Shown: positions 1 through 9,504, numbered from the stretch's first letter. The stretch: DNA of 64,000 bases from an uncultured Pelagibacteraceae bacterium (GCA_902616675.1 CACMTV010000001.1:62001-126000); one strand, 5' to 3'. The notes: a model not told the origin generated them from the sequence alone. Translations and numbers: made by a program.

Positions 1-311
1 ATGTTCCTTGGGCAGTTATTTTCCCACTAGTTGACAATCAAGGTAGACATCCATCGCAAATTTATGAGGCTCTTCTCGAAGGCGCTTTGTTATTTTTTAT
101 TTTAAATTTAATAATAAAAAAAACGTCTTACAAAAAGGGTATATGTGCAGCTATTTTTTTGATATTTTATTCTATATCTAGAATCATATCTGAATTTTTT
201 AGAGAGCCAGATATTCAAGTTGGATATATTTTTAATTATATAAGTATGGGATCTCTATTGAGTTTTTTCATGTTTGGATTGGGAATTTTAATGTATTTTA
301 AAATTAAATGA
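1..311 (+). CDS. lgt: Prolipoprotein diacylglyceryl transferase, C-terminal part (5' end outside window)
   Basis: Lgt moves diacylglycerol from phosphatidylglycerol to the lipobox cysteine of prolipoproteins in the inner membrane. The frame is open from base 3 at the window edge. It begins with PWAVIFP, followed by a DNQ-RHPSQIYEALLEG block, which is the conserved Lgt region, and then hydrophobic membrane segments. About 102 residues are visible; the N-terminal part lies upstream. An internal ATG at 87 is not the start, because the conserved motif lies before it. The stop overlaps the next start (ATGA at 308). LspA, the next enzyme in lipoprotein maturation, is at about 52 kb. Confidence 0.93.
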   Translation, partial: VPWAVIFPLVDNQGRHPSQIYEALLEGALLFFILNLIIKKTSYKKGICAAIFLIFYSISRIISEFFREPDIQVGYIFNYISMGSLLSFFMFGLGILMYFKIK

Positions 312-1354
312 TAAATTTGAATGGAGTTCAATCAGTTGATAAATTTATAGAAAATGCTCTATACGATAAGAAATATGGTTACTATTCAAAAAAAAACCCG
401 TTTGGTAAAAAGGGTGATTTTGTAACAGCACCTTTAATTTCACCATTATTTAGTGAAATGATATTAATATGGGTAGTTTCCTATTGGATACACCTTGGGA
501 AACCAAAAAAGTTTTCTTTTGTTGAACTGGGTCCTGGGAATGGAGCCTTCTGTGAAACATTTTGTAAGACTTTAGAAAAATTTCCTCAATTTAAAAAATC
601 AGTGAAAATATATTTGTTAGAAAAAAGTGAAAGACTTATTAAAATTCAAAAAAACTTATTAAAAGATAAGAATGTTACTTGGATTAAAAACTTTAATCAG
701 ATAAAAAATGGACCAGCATTATTTTTTGGTAACGAATTTTTCGACTCTATCCCAATAAAACAGTTTCATGTTAAGAAATCAAATATTTATGAAAAATTTA
801 TTCACTTTAAAAGCGGTAAGTTTAAAGAATTTCTTTTTAAAAAAACCTCGAAAAAAACTTTTAAAAAGCTAAAAGACTTTGGCCTAATTAGAAACGCAGG
901 GGTTATTGAATATCCTCAAAAAGGATTTAAAATTTTGGAACCAGTTATTAAAAAAATTAATATGTTAGGTGGAGGTATTTTATTAATAGACTACGGTTAT
1001 ACGAAAGCACAAGGTAATGATACATTACAATCAATAAAATCACATAAGAAAAATATTTTTTATAAAAATATTGGAGAAGCTGATATTACTTATTTAGTTA
1101 ATTTCCAACTTTTAAATAAATTTCTTTTAAATAAAAAGCTTTTTTTAAATAACTTAGTTAGTCAAAATTTTTTTTTAAGAAAACTAGGAATTATAGAGAG
1201 AGCAGAAATTTTATCTAAAAAACTAAGTTTCAAAGAAAAATCCGATATATATTATAGATTAGAGAGGCTTTTAAGCGAAAAAAAAATGGGAGGATTGTTT
1301 AAAGTTTTATTTGCTGCGAATAACAAAACTAGGTTTAACTTAGGATTTAAATAA
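308..1354 (+). CDS. MidA/NDUFAF7-like SAM-dependent methyltransferase
   Basis: This belongs to the COG1565 family, related to NDUFAF7, which methylates an arginine of a complex I subunit in mitochondria. The bacterial substrate is not established, so a complex I role is inference. Family signatures are GDFVTAPLISPLFSE (residues about 36-50), the SAM-binding ELGPGNGA loop (73-80) and NEFFDSIP (about 142-149). The length of 348 residues is typical. The start overlaps the lgt stop by 4 bp and the stop overlaps the next gene by 1 bp, so lgt, this gene and the pgeF-like gene look like one transcript. Confidence 0.85.
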   Translation: MINLNGVQSVDKFIENALYDKKYGYYSKKNPFGKKGDFVTAPLISPLFSEMILIWVVSYWIHLGKPKKFSFVELGPGNGAFCETFCKTLEKFPQFKKSVKIYLLEKSERLIKIQKNLLKDKNVTWIKNFNQIKNGPALFFGNEFFDSIPIKQFHVKKSNIYEKFIHFKSGKFKEFLFKKTSKKTFKKLKDFGLIRNAGVIEYPQKGFKILEPVIKKINMLGGGILLIDYGYTKAQGNDTLQSIKSHKKNIFYKNIGEADITYLVNFQLLNKFLLNKKLFLNNLVSQNFFLRKLGIIERAEILSKKLSFKEKSDIYYRLERLLSEKKMGGLFKVLFAANNKTRFNLGFK

Positions 1355-2124
1355 TGTTTTATTCAAAAAAATTTAAAAAATTTAAAAATATAAATCACTG
1401 TTTTTTTTCTAGAAAAGGTGGTTTTTCTAAAGGTATTTACAAAAGTTTAAATTGTGGTCATGGATCTAGAGATAATAAAAAAAATATTAATAAAAATTTG
1501 AATTTTGTGTCAAAAAAAATAAAAGTAAATAGAAAAAATCTTTTTTTAATGTATCAAACGCACAGTAATAAAGTAATTATAATTAACAAGAAAAATAAAA
1601 ATTTAATTAAATTCAAGTCAGATGCTATAATTACAAAAATTAGAGGAATAGCTTTAGGAGTTGTTACCGCAGATTGTGTGCCGATTATTCTTTTTGACTC
1701 TAGAAATCATACTATTGGATGTATTCATGCGGGATGGAAAGGTGCTTCTTCTGGAATTATTGAGAATACCATTAAACAATTTAAAAAAATTAATTCCAAA
1801 AATAAAATTTATGCTGCGATTGGTCCTTGTATAGGAGATAGAAGTTACGAAGTTGATTTACCTTTTTATAAAAAGTTTTTGTCTCAATCAAAAAAAAATA
1901 ATATCTATTTTATTAAAAAGAAAAACAATAAAAAATTATTTAATTTGAGAAAGTACGTTAATGATAAATTGATTAAATTAAACGTTATAGTAGATAACGT
2001 TAATAAAGACACTTTTAGAGAAAAAAGTAATTTTTTTAGTTACAGAAGATCTCAAAAACTCAACCAAAATGATTATGGGAGATGTATTTCTGTAATTAGC
2101 ATGACAAAGTTTAGCCAAAATTAA
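1354..2124 (+). CDS. pgeF: PgeF/YfiH-family multicopper oxidase-like protein (purine nucleoside phosphorylase type)
   Basis: This is the COG1496 family, called laccase-like and also reported as a purine nucleoside phosphorylase or peptidoglycan-editing factor. Visible signatures are TQTH-like YQTHSNKV, TADCVPIILFD (near residue 105), HAGWKG (from His125) and GPCIG (about 160), which carry the metal-binding His and Cys residues of the family. The 256-residue length is normal. The start shares one base with the previous stop. Which of the reported activities matters in this organism cannot be told from sequence. Confidence 0.82.
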   Translation: MFYSKKFKKFKNINHCFFSRKGGFSKGIYKSLNCGHGSRDNKKNINKNLNFVSKKIKVNRKNLFLMYQTHSNKVIIINKKNKNLIKFKSDAIITKIRGIALGVVTADCVPIILFDSRNHTIGCIHAGWKGASSGIIENTIKQFKKINSKNKIYAAIGPCIGDRSYEVDLPFYKKFLSQSKKNNIYFIKKKNNKKLFNLRKYVNDKLIKLNVIVDNVNKDTFREKSNFFSYRRSQKLNQNDYGRCISVISMTKFSQN

Positions 2125-2141
2125 TCATTATGTTAATAGTT

Positions 2142-2157
2142 GTTAAAGCTCTTTAAC
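2142..2157. repeat. Inverted repeat upstream of prs
   Basis: GTTAAAG and CTTTAAC form 7-bp arms around a CT centre in the 109-bp gap between the pgeF-like gene and prs. There is no T-run after it, so it is not a standard terminator. It could be an operator for prs or a weak 3' hairpin of the upstream transcript. I see nothing else in this gap. Confidence 0.4.
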
Positions 2158-2233
2158 GTAAAATCTTGAACAACGACAAATTAGGAAACAACTGGAAATG
2201 ACTAATAAATAATTGTATAAATAATTACATTTC

Positions 2234-3166
2234 ATGAAAATTTTATCTGGAACAAGTAATCCGAAATTAAGCAAAGAAATCTCAAAACTGCTTAAACTTA
2301 AACTAGTAAATACAAATATAAAAAGATTTTCTGATGGAGAAATTTATATTGAAATAAATGAAAACATTAGAGGAAATAGTGTGTTTGTAATTCAATCAAC
2401 TTCTAACCCCGCTAATGACAACTTAATGGAATTGTTATTATGTATAGATGCCTTAAGAAGATCCTCAGCAAAAAATATTACTGCGGTTATTCCTTATTAT
2501 GGATATGCAAGACAAGATAGAAAGGTTGTTCCAAGAACATCCATCTCTGCAAAAGTTGTTGCAAATTTAATTACGAATGCTGGGGCAAGCAGAGTAGTAA
2601 CTGTAGATTTGCATGCAGGTCAAATTCAAGGATTTTTTGACATGCCAGTTGATAACCTTTTTACAACACCTTTATTTGCTAGGTATATTAAAAAAAAATT
2701 AAAAAATAAAAAATTAATATGTGTATCTCCTGACGTTGGAGGAGTTCAAAGAACCAGAGGTCTTGCAACAAAGATTAAAGCAGACTTAGCAATTATTGAT
2801 AAAAGAAGACCTAAACCAGGTAAATCTCAAGTTATGAATATAATCGGTAACGTTAAAGGTAAAACTTGTATTATAGTCGATGATATTATCGATAGCGGTG
2901 GAACAATTGTCAACGCAGTGGATGCCTTAAAAAAGAATGGGGCTACTGAAGTTTACGTATTTATTACTCATGCAGTTTTAAGTGGTGATGCTGCAAATAA
3001 AATTAAAAAATCGAAAATAAAAAAATTGATAATAACAGACACAATTGATAACTCGCAAAAAATAAAAAATAACAATAAAATTGAGGTATTATCTATTTCT
3101 TCATTAATGGCGGAGGCTATAAAAAGAATTTCTAACTCAACATCCGTATCAGATTTGTTTAATTAA
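2234..3166 (+). CDS. prs: Ribose-phosphate pyrophosphokinase (PRPP synthetase)
   Basis: This enzyme makes 5-phosphoribosyl 1-pyrophosphate from ribose 5-phosphate and ATP, feeding purines, pyrimidines, histidine and NAD. The family landmarks are present: FSDGEIYIEI near the N-terminus, the Y-ARQDRK stretch, a DLHAGQIQGFF block and the PRPP loop DDIIDSGGT at about residues 215-223. The length (310) is standard for class I. It has its own upstream gap of 109 bp, the first real intergenic space in the window, so it probably has its own promoter. HisG and PurD in this window use PRPP or its products. Confidence 0.97.
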   Translation: MKILSGTSNPKLSKEISKLLKLKLVNTNIKRFSDGEIYIEINENIRGNSVFVIQSTSNPANDNLMELLLCIDALRRSSAKNITAVIPYYGYARQDRKVVPRTSISAKVVANLITNAGASRVVTVDLHAGQIQGFFDMPVDNLFTTPLFARYIKKKLKNKKLICVSPDVGGVQRTRGLATKIKADLAIIDKRRPKPGKSQVMNIIGNVKGKTCIIVDDIIDSGGTIVNAVDALKKNGATEVYVFITHAVLSGDAANKIKKSKIKKLIITDTIDNSQKIKNNNKIEVLSISSLMAEAIKRISNSTSVSDLFN

Positions 3167-3220
3167 CACTTGTTTTATTTTAAAAGTTGAGTTAAATAGC
3201 TTTTTCAAAATAAATTATTT

Positions 3221-3970
3221 ATGATTAATATAAAAGCCAATAAAAGAGAGAAATCTACAGCTGGCTATAATAATAAGTTGAGAATAGACGGTTTTATTCC
3301 AGCAATATTATATGGCGGAAAAAATGCTAATGAGAAAATATCTATAGCGAAAAAAGATTTAAAAAATTTTATTCAAAATGAATCATTTTTATCGACAGTG
3401 TTCGAGATTGATATTGATGGTAAAAAAGAAAAAGTTCTTCCAAGAGATGTAGCATACCATGTTACTACTAATGAGCCCATACATTTAGATTTAATGAGAA
3501 TAGTTTCTGGGACTAAAATTGTAATAGAAATACCTGTAAAATTCATTAACAATAATGAATCTCCTGGTTTGAAAAGAGGTGGAGTTTTAAACATAGTTAG
3601 ACGTAAAGTTGAATTAAAATGTCCTGCAGATAGTATACCTGAAGATATAACGATAGATTTATCTGGTACTGACATAGGAACAAGTATCAAGATTTCCTCT
3701 GTGAAACTTCCCGAAAATGTTGTGCCATTAATTACTGATCGAGATTTTGTAATAGCAACTGTAGCTGCACCAACTATTATTAAAGAACCTGAGAAACCTG
3801 CTGAAGCAGAAGCTGCGGAAGGTGCTGAAGGTGAAGCAGCAGCTCAGGGAACGGAAGGAGCTACAGAAACGCCTGGTAAAGAAGGCGAAGCTGCTAAAAA
3901 AGATGAAAAGGGTAAAGACGCATCTACTGATAAAAAATCCGCAGAAAAAAAACCTGCTGAGAAGAAATAA
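3221..3970 (+). CDS. rplY: 50S ribosomal protein L25 (Ctc/TL5 long form) with low-complexity tail
   Basis: This protein binds 5S rRNA in the large subunit. Residues 1 to about 90 are the L25 domain and about 95-185 the TL5-type beta domain, as in the long alphaproteobacterial form. The last 60 residues are low complexity: first Ala/Glu/Gly-rich, then Lys/Asp/Ala-rich with repeated EKKPAEKK-like ends. The tail codons (gct, gaa, gca) make a locally less AT-rich patch. It is followed 5 bp later by pth, the usual L25-Pth pairing. Confidence 0.95.
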   Translation: MINIKANKREKSTAGYNNKLRIDGFIPAILYGGKNANEKISIAKKDLKNFIQNESFLSTVFEIDIDGKKEKVLPRDVAYHVTTNEPIHLDLMRIVSGTKIVIEIPVKFINNNESPGLKRGGVLNIVRRKVELKCPADSIPEDITIDLSGTDIGTSIKISSVKLPENVVPLITDRDFVIATVAAPTIIKEPEKPAEAEAAEGAEGEAAAQGTEGATETPGKEGEAAKKDEKGKDASTDKKSAEKKPAEKK

Positions 3971-3975
3971 ATAAT

Positions 3976-4548
3976 ATGCTTTTATTAGTTGGATTAGGAA
4001 ATCCTGGACCTGATAGTGAGAATAATCGACACAACATCGGGTTTAAGATAATTGATGCTATCAATTCTCATTTTAAACTTTCGAAACAAAAACCTAAATT
4101 TAAGGGTCTTTTAACTACTGGAAATATTGAGTCTAAAAAAGTTTATGCAATTAAACCTTTAACTTTCATGAATAATTCAGGCACTGCTATTAAGGAATTA
4201 ATAGATTATTTTAAAATTGATGCGAAAAACGTAATTGTTTTTCATGATGACCTAGATATTGATTTTGGAAAAGTTAAGGCTAAAGTTGGAGGATCAAGTG
4301 CTGGTCACAACGGGATAAAATCTATAGATAAATTTATTGGAACAGATTATTCAAGGGTAAGAGTTGGCATAGGCCATCCTAAGGAAAAAAGAAGAGTTAA
4401 TAGTCATGTTTTGGAAGATTTTAAAGATGACGAGGAAGAAAAAATAAAAGAAATTACTGAAAGTATTGTAAAATTAGTTCCAACCTTAATAGATAAAAAA
4501 ATTGATTTGTTTTCAAGCAAAGTTAATCAAAATTTAAATGGGATTTAA
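3976..4548 (+). CDS. pth: Peptidyl-tRNA hydrolase
   Basis: Pth recycles tRNA by cleaving peptidyl-tRNA released from stalled ribosomes. The N-terminal GLGNPG motif carries the substrate-contacting Asn9, and His19 (in NRHNIGF) matches the catalytic histidine of the family. FMNNSG and the HDDLDI segment (about 91-98) are also present, followed by GGSSAGHNG. Length 190 is standard. The last 11 bp overlap the start of ychF, so rplY, pth and ychF are very likely co-transcribed translation genes. Confidence 0.97.
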   Translation: MLLLVGLGNPGPDSENNRHNIGFKIIDAINSHFKLSKQKPKFKGLLTTGNIESKKVYAIKPLTFMNNSGTAIKELIDYFKIDAKNVIVFHDDLDIDFGKVKAKVGGSSAGHNGIKSIDKFIGTDYSRVRVGIGHPKEKRRVNSHVLEDFKDDEEEKIKEITESIVKLVPTLIDKKIDLFSSKVNQNLNGI

Positions 4549-5608
4549 GTGTGGTATAGTGGGTTTGCCAAATGTTGGTAAGTCAACTTTATTCAATGCT
4601 TTAACCTCTACAAAAAATGCTGAAGCTGGTAATTTTCCATTTTGTACAATTGACCCAAATATCGGAATTGTAAATGTACCGGACATTCGATTAGATACAA
4701 TTACAAAATTATCTAATTCTAAAAAAAAAATTTATACTACAATAACTTTTGTTGATATTGCAGGTTTGGTAAAAGGCGCATCAAAAGGAGAGGGTTTAGG
4801 TAATAAATTTTTATCCCATATTAGAGAGGTCGATGCGGTTATTCACCTAGTTCGATGTTTCGAAAGTGAAAATGTTCAACACGTGAATAATAAGGTAAAT
4901 CCTGTAGAAGATCTTGAAACTATTAAAACCGAGATCGCATTATCGGATATTGAAACTGTTCAAAAAAAACTCGATAAATCAAAAAAAAAACTACTATCTC
5001 AAAAAGAAATAGAAATTTTAGAAAAATCACTTCAAATCCTGAATAGTGGAAATGAATTAAATTCATTAGATAATTCATCGAAATTATTTTTGAGAAAAAT
5101 AGGTTTGCTCAGTTTAAAACCTAAAATAATAGTATGTAATGTTGATGAATCGACTTTAATAGATGGAAATGAACATACATTTAGCATTACGAAAGCCTAT
5201 CCAAATGAAAAGGTAATAACCATATGTGCTGACATTGAAGATCAATTATCAAGTCTGACAAACGATGAAAAAATTAAATTTATGAGAGAAATAGGTCTTG
5301 AAAAAATGGGTATAAGTAAACTTATAAAGGAAGGTTATGATTTGCTGGAATTAGAAACTTTTTTTACCTCTGGAAAAGAAGAGAGCAGGGCTTGGACGGT
5401 TAAGAAAAATACTTCAGCACCAAAAGCTGCAGGAGTTATTCATACTGATTTTGAAAAAAATTTTATAAGAGCTGAGGCTGTTGATATCAACGATTTCATT
5501 AAATTCGGTAGTGCTGAGAAATGTAAGGAAAATGGAAAATTAAGGATAGAAGGTAAAGATTATATTGTAAAAGATGGAGATGTTTTATACTTCAGGGTTA
5601 ACCCGTGA
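4538..5608 (+). CDS. ychF: Ribosome-binding ATPase YchF (Obg family)
   Basis: YchF is an Obg-like P-loop protein that hydrolyses ATP and binds ribosomes. The P-loop GLPNVGKST is at residues 9-17, switch II DIAGLVKGAS at about 75-85, and the usual NKxD is replaced by NVDE, as in ATP-using members. A C-terminal TGS domain ends in [10 protein letters not shown], which is nearly invariant in the family. The length of 356 residues is standard. The 3' end overlaps the convergent petC by 24 bp. Confidence 0.97.
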   Translation: MGFKCGIVGLPNVGKSTLFNALTSTKNAEAGNFPFCTIDPNIGIVNVPDIRLDTITKLSNSKKKIYTTITFVDIAGLVKGASKGEGLGNKFLSHIREVDAVIHLVRCFESENVQHVNNKVNPVEDLETIKTEIALSDIETVQKKLDKSKKKLLSQKEIEILEKSLQILNSGNELNSLDNSSKLFLRKIGLLSLKPKIIVCNVDESTLIDGNEHTFSITKAYPNEKVITICADIEDQLSSLTNDEKIKFMREIGLEKMGISKLIKEGYDLLELETFFTSGKEESRAWTVKKNTSAPKAAGVIHTDFEKNFIRAEAVDINDFIKFGSAEKCKENGKLRIEGKDYIVKDGDVLYFRVNP

Positions 5609-6361
5609 CCATATTTTTTTCATACTTAAAAAAACTAAAATTGATAATAAAACTAAATATAAAATTACTTTAACTCCCGTTTTATGTCTGCTCTCTAACT
5701 CTGGTTCTGCAGCCCAACTTAGAAAGGTAGTAACATCTTTTGCCATTTGATCAACCGTAGCCTCAGTTCCGTCTGCATACTCTACTAAACCATCAGATAA
5801 ATTATTTGGCATTTTAATCTTATTACCAATCATATATTTATTATAATAAACCCCCTCATCTAATTTTACTCCAGGAGGTGGATCCTCATAGCCAACTAAA
5901 ACCGAGTAAATATAATTTGCACCCCCTTTTCTTGCTTTTACTAAAACGGACATATCGGGGGGATAGGCTCCACCATTTGCTGCTGCTGCAGCATTAACAT
6001 TTGGGTAAGGACTAACAAATTTATCAGATGGTCTTCCTGGTCTAGTAAACATTTCTCCCTGGGCGTCTGGGCCATCAGTCACCTCAAAACCTGCTGCTAT
6101 AGCTTTGACCTCTTCTTCTGAGAATTCTGGCCCTCCAGGTTCTCCAAGATTTCTATAACTTAAATACTGCATTGAGTGGCAAGAAGCACAAACTTCGTTG
6201 TATACCTGGTATCCTCTTTGTAGTGAGGCTCTGTCAAATTTACCAAGTAAGCCTTTAAAACTCCAATCTACTTTAATAGGATCAATTTGTTCCGCCGATT
6301 TTAGAGTATTAAAAACAATGAGAGATAAAAGTATACAAAAAAATAACTTAAATTTTTTCAT
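5585..6361 (-). CDS. petC: Cytochrome c1 (bc1 complex)
   Basis: This haem-bearing subunit of ubiquinol-cytochrome c reductase passes electrons from the Rieske centre to cytochrome c. An N-terminal signal peptide (about residues 1-22) is followed by the haem motif CASCH (Cys58, Cys61, His62). A single C-terminal membrane helix is followed by a basic end. The start overlaps petB by 14 bp, giving the usual petABC order. The 3' end runs 24 bp into ychF on the other strand. Its expected partner is the cytochrome oxidase encoded at 33-38 kb. Confidence 0.96.
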   Translation of the reverse strand: MKKFKLFFCILLSLIVFNTLKSAEQIDPIKVDWSFKGLLGKFDRASLQRGYQVYNEVCASCHSMQYLSYRNLGEPGGPEFSEEEVKAIAAGFEVTDGPDAQGEMFTRPGRPSDKFVSPYPNVNAAAAANGGAYPPDMSVLVKARKGGANYIYSVLVGYEDPPPGVKLDEGVYYNKYMIGNKIKMPNNLSDGLVEYADGTEATVDQMAKDVTTFLSWAAEPELESRHKTGVKVILYLVLLSILVFLSMKKIWSRVNPEV

Positions 6362-7607
6362 TATCCTTCTTTGCCATTGAATAATCAGCCGATCCTGATA
6401 AGGCTGGCTCGGATATGCTTAAAGGCACAGGTTCAGTTTTTTCTAAATATCCAACAACAGGCAATATTACTATGAAGTGAAGGAAGTAATAAACAGTTCC
6501 AACTCTTGCTAAAACTAAGTAAATACCTTCAGCCGGCATTGCTCCTACGTAACCAAGAACCAACACGTCTACAATTAAAATCCAAAAGAATTGTCTATAA
6601 ATTGGTCTAAATACTGCTGATCTTACTTTAGACGTATCTAACCATGGTAATATAAATAAAATAAATATTGCACCGAACATTAGAATTACACCACCAAGCT
6701 TATCTGGAACTGATCTCAAGATCGCATAAAAAGGTAATAAATACCATTCAGGAACTATATGTGCTGGAGTAACCATTGGATTAGCTTGAATGTAATTATC
6801 TGAGTGTCCTAGAACATTAGGAGCAAAAAATACAAAACCAGCAAAAATTATCATGAATAAAAGTAAGGCAAATGTATCTTTTATAGTTATATAAGGGTGA
6901 AAAGGAACAGTATCTTTTGAAGGTTTTTTAATGTCTATGCCAACAGGATTATTATTTCCAGGTACATGTAACGCCCATATATGTAAAACAACTAAACCTA
7001 AAATCAAAAAGGGTATTAGATAGTGTAAGCTAAAAAATCTTGTAAGTGTAGGATTATCAACTGAGTACGCTCCCCATAACCAAGTGGTAATGCTGTCCCC
7101 AACTAAAGGAATTGCACTAAATAAATTTGTAATAACTGTCGCTCCCCAGAAACTCATTTGACCCCAAGGTAAAACATAACCCATAAAAGCAGCAGCCATC
7201 ATAAGAAGATAAATCATCAAACCTATTATCCATATGATTTCTCTTGGAGACTTATAAGAGCCATAGAACAAAGATCTAAATATATGAATATAAACTGCTA
7301 AGAAAAACATTGAAGCGCCATTACTGTGAATATATCTAATCAACCATCCGTAATTAACATCTCTCATAATGTGCTCTACACTTGCAAAAGCTAAATCTGC
7401 ATGTGCAACATAATGCATCGCTAATACTATTCCAGTAATAATTTGCGTCAGCAAACAAAAAGTTAATATGCCGCCAAAAGTCCACCAATAATTTAAATTT
7501 TTAGGTGTGGGGTAATCTGTTAAATGGGATGCTAATGATAATAAGGGAAGTCTATCATTAAACCATTTTCCAGCTTTTGACTTTGGTACGTATTCTTTTT
7601 CACTCAT
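6348..7607 (-). CDS. petB: Cytochrome b (bc1 complex)
   Basis: This is the membrane core of the bc1 complex, holding both b haems and the quinol sites. Visible marks are the transmembrane histidines in [12 protein letters not shown] and [20 protein letters not shown], and the Qo-site [14 protein letters not shown] motif. The protein has 419 residues and about eight membrane helices, normal for the proteobacterial form. It starts 5 bp after petA and overlaps petC, so the three are one operon. Confidence 0.97.
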   Translation of the reverse strand: MSEKEYVPKSKAGKWFNDRLPLLSLASHLTDYPTPKNLNYWWTFGGILTFCLLTQIITGIVLAMHYVAHADLAFASVEHIMRDVNYGWLIRYIHSNGASMFFLAVYIHIFRSLFYGSYKSPREIIWIIGLMIYLLMMAAAFMGYVLPWGQMSFWGATVITNLFSAIPLVGDSITTWLWGAYSVDNPTLTRFFSLHYLIPFLILGLVVLHIWALHVPGNNNPVGIDIKKPSKDTVPFHPYITIKDTFALLLFMIIFAGFVFFAPNVLGHSDNYIQANPMVTPAHIVPEWYLLPFYAILRSVPDKLGGVILMFGAIFILFILPWLDTSKVRSAVFRPIYRQFFWILIVDVLVLGYVGAMPAEGIYLVLARVGTVYYFLHFIVILPVVGYLEKTEPVPLSISEPALSGSADYSMAKKDNEKI

Positions 7608-7612
7608 AAATT

Positions 7613-8137
7613 TTATCCGATCTTAATAGTGTTGGCATCAACAAATTCATATTTTGGTATTTCCATATTTTTTGGTGCCGGACCTTTTCTAATCCTTCCT
7701 GACAAATCATAATGAGAACCATGACAAGGACAAAACCATCCTTTGTAATCTCCTTTGTTTGAAAGTGGAACACATCCTAAATGTGTGCAAACTCCCAACA
7801 TAACAAGCCATTCATCTTTTCCACTTTTCACTCTCTCCTCATCTTTTTCTGGATGTGGAAGTTCTTCTAAAGCTACTGACCTTGCCTCCAAAATTTCCTC
7901 TTGAGTTCTCCTTTTCAAAAAAACAGGTTTGCCTCTCCATAAAACAGTAATAGATTTACCAGGTTCAATTTGACTTATGTCAACCTCGGTAGTTGCTAGT
8001 GCTTTTTGAGCTTTATCAGGATTCATTTGGTCTATTAAAGGCCATACTACTGCACCTAAGCCTACTGCCCCGACTGTGTAGCTAGTAGTAAATAAAAAGT
8101 CTCTTCTTGTAGTTGTCTTTTTTTCTGATTTGTCCAT
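7613..8137 (-). CDS. petA: Rieske iron-sulfur subunit of bc1 complex
   Basis: This subunit carries the 2Fe-2S cluster that takes the first electron from ubiquinol. Ligand motifs are CTHLGC (Cys117 to Cys122) and CPCHG (Cys136 to His139); the two outer cysteines give the stabilising disulfide. The N-terminus TRRDFLF followed by a hydrophobic helix is a twin-arginine signal that remains as an anchor. It is the first gene of the bc1 operon and is divergent from trmL. Confidence 0.97.
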   Translation of the reverse strand: MDKSEKKTTTRRDFLFTTSYTVGAVGLGAVVWPLIDQMNPDKAQKALATTEVDISQIEPGKSITVLWRGKPVFLKRRTQEEILEARSVALEELPHPEKDEERVKSGKDEWLVMLGVCTHLGCVPLSNKGDYKGWFCPCHGSHYDLSGRIRKGPAPKNMEIPKYEFVDANTIKIG

Positions 8138-8151
8138 ATTGATGTTTATAC

Positions 8152-8170
8152 TCTTATTTATTAAATAAGA
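8152..8170. repeat. 19-bp palindrome upstream of petA
   Basis: TCTTATTTA and TAAATAAGA form 9-bp arms around a single T, 15 bp upstream of the petA start and about 50 bp upstream of trmL. It is the only strong symmetry in the 83-bp divergent region, so a regulator site or a promoter core element is plausible. Such A/T palindromes also arise by chance in AT-rich DNA. Confidence 0.4.
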
Positions 8171-8220
8171 TAGAAAATTAATATTTTCTAGGGTCAGAAT
8201 GACACATAATATTATTGATT

Positions 8221-8670
8221 ATGATTAGTATTGCTCTTTATAAACCTGATATTCCACAAAACACAGCTTCAGTTTTGAGACTTTGTGCTTGTTTCGGATT
8301 AAAAATGCATATTATTGAACCATGTGGTTTTAACCTAAACGACTCTAGATTTAAAAGAGTAATTATGGATTATATTAATCAGAGTAGTATTATTAGATAT
8401 GAAAATTTCGATGAACTTTTAATAAAAAATAAAAAATCTAGAATTATTTTAATGTCAACCAAAGCTACAAAATCGTTGTTTAAATTTAAGTTTAAAAATA
8501 GTGATATAATTCTTTTGGGAAGAGAGAGTAAAGGTGTGCCGGAATATATTCACAGAGATATTAAAAATAGATTAAAAATTCCTATATCGCCAAAAACTAG
8601 ATCTTTAAATGTTGCGATTGCCGCTTCCATCTCAACAGCAGAAGCTCTAAGACAAATTAGAAAATTTTGA
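8221..8670 (+). CDS. trmL: tRNA (cytidine/uridine-2'-O-)-methyltransferase TrmL
   Basis: This SPOUT-fold methyltransferase modifies the ribose of the wobble base 34 in some leucine tRNAs. The N-terminus ISIALYKPDIPQNTASVLRL is the family opening; a LLGRESKGVP stretch and the C-terminal knot region with SLNVAIAAS follow. I chose the ATG at 8221 over an in-frame TTG at 8215, since it gives the usual short N-terminus. Length is 149 residues. hemF starts 1 bp after the stop. Confidence 0.9.
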   Translation: MISIALYKPDIPQNTASVLRLCACFGLKMHIIEPCGFNLNDSRFKRVIMDYINQSSIIRYENFDELLIKNKKSRIILMSTKATKSLFKFKFKNSDIILLGRESKGVPEYIHRDIKNRLKIPISPKTRSLNVAIAASISTAEALRQIRKF

Positions 8671-8671
8671 T

Positions 8672-9499
8672 ATGAATATAGAAGATAAAAAAATATTTTC
8701 TGATAAGTGGTTTTCGTATTTACAAGAACAAATATGTAATTCTTTCGAAAAAATTGAAATAGAGTCAAGAAGTCAAAAAAAATTTATCTCAACAGATTGG
8801 TACAAAAAATCTAAAGGTCGTGGTGGTGGCACATATAAAATATTAAAAAATGGAAAAATATTTGATAAAGTTGGTGTAAATAAATCCACTGTTTCAGGCA
8901 TATTTTCAAAAAAATTCCGCCATAATATTCCAGGAGCGCAAAAAGATGGAAAATATTGGGCTTCTGGAATTTCAGTCGTAGCACATATGAAGAACCCAAA
9001 AATACCTGCTATTCATTTTAATACAAGATTTATAGTTACATCAAAAAATTGGTTTGGAGGTGGAATAGATGTTACGCCTAGCTTCAAGGACAAAAAGGAA
9101 GAAAAAATTTTCCACTCTTCTTTGAAAAAGGTCTGTAAAGAAAATAATAAAAATTATAGAAAATATAAAATATGGTGTGATAAATATTTTTTTTTACCTC
9201 ATAGAAATGAGCCAAGAGGAATTGGGGGAATTTTTTTTGACTACGAAAATAAGAATTGGGAAAAAGATTTTAAATTTGTAAGAGACGTTGGAATAAATTT
9301 TCTTGTAATATCAAAAAATATTATCAAAAGAAAAATTAATCTTAAATATAAAGGTAAAGATAAGGAAAAACAGCTTTTAAAAAGAGGAAGGTATATAGAA
9401 TTTAATTTGTTATATGATAGAGGAACAAAATTTGGATTAAATTCTGGGGGAAATACTGAGGCTATTTTAATGTCTTTGCCACCAAATGCTAAATGGTAA
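8672..9499 (+). CDS. hemF: Oxygen-dependent coproporphyrinogen III oxidase
   Basis: HemF decarboxylates coproporphyrinogen III to protoporphyrinogen IX using O2. Recognisable blocks are RGGGTYKIL, a HFNTRFIV segment, GGGIDVTPSF, HRNEPRGIGGIFFD and the C-terminal GRYIEFNLLYDRGTKFGLNSGGNTEAILMS stretch (split here only for naming). Length is 275, slightly shorter than the E. coli enzyme (about 300). It sits beside the bc1 operon and supplies haem to the respiratory chain; only the aerobic form is seen here. Confidence 0.95.
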   Translation: MNIEDKKIFSDKWFSYLQEQICNSFEKIEIESRSQKKFISTDWYKKSKGRGGGTYKILKNGKIFDKVGVNKSTVSGIFSKKFRHNIPGAQKDGKYWASGISVVAHMKNPKIPAIHFNTRFIVTSKNWFGGGIDVTPSFKDKKEEKIFHSSLKKVCKENNKNYRKYKIWCDKYFFLPHRNEPRGIGGIFFDYENKNWEKDFKFVRDVGINFLVISKNIIKRKINLKYKGKDKEKQLLKRGRYIEFNLLYDRGTKFGLNSGGNTEAILMSLPPNAKW

Positions 9500-9504
9500 A
9501 TTAA

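Noticed and set aside
1-86. ATG at base 1 and the ATG at base 87 as gene starts
   Set aside because: The frame from base 1 stops at once, and 87 is internal to lgt, whose conserved motif lies before it in the frame open from base 3.
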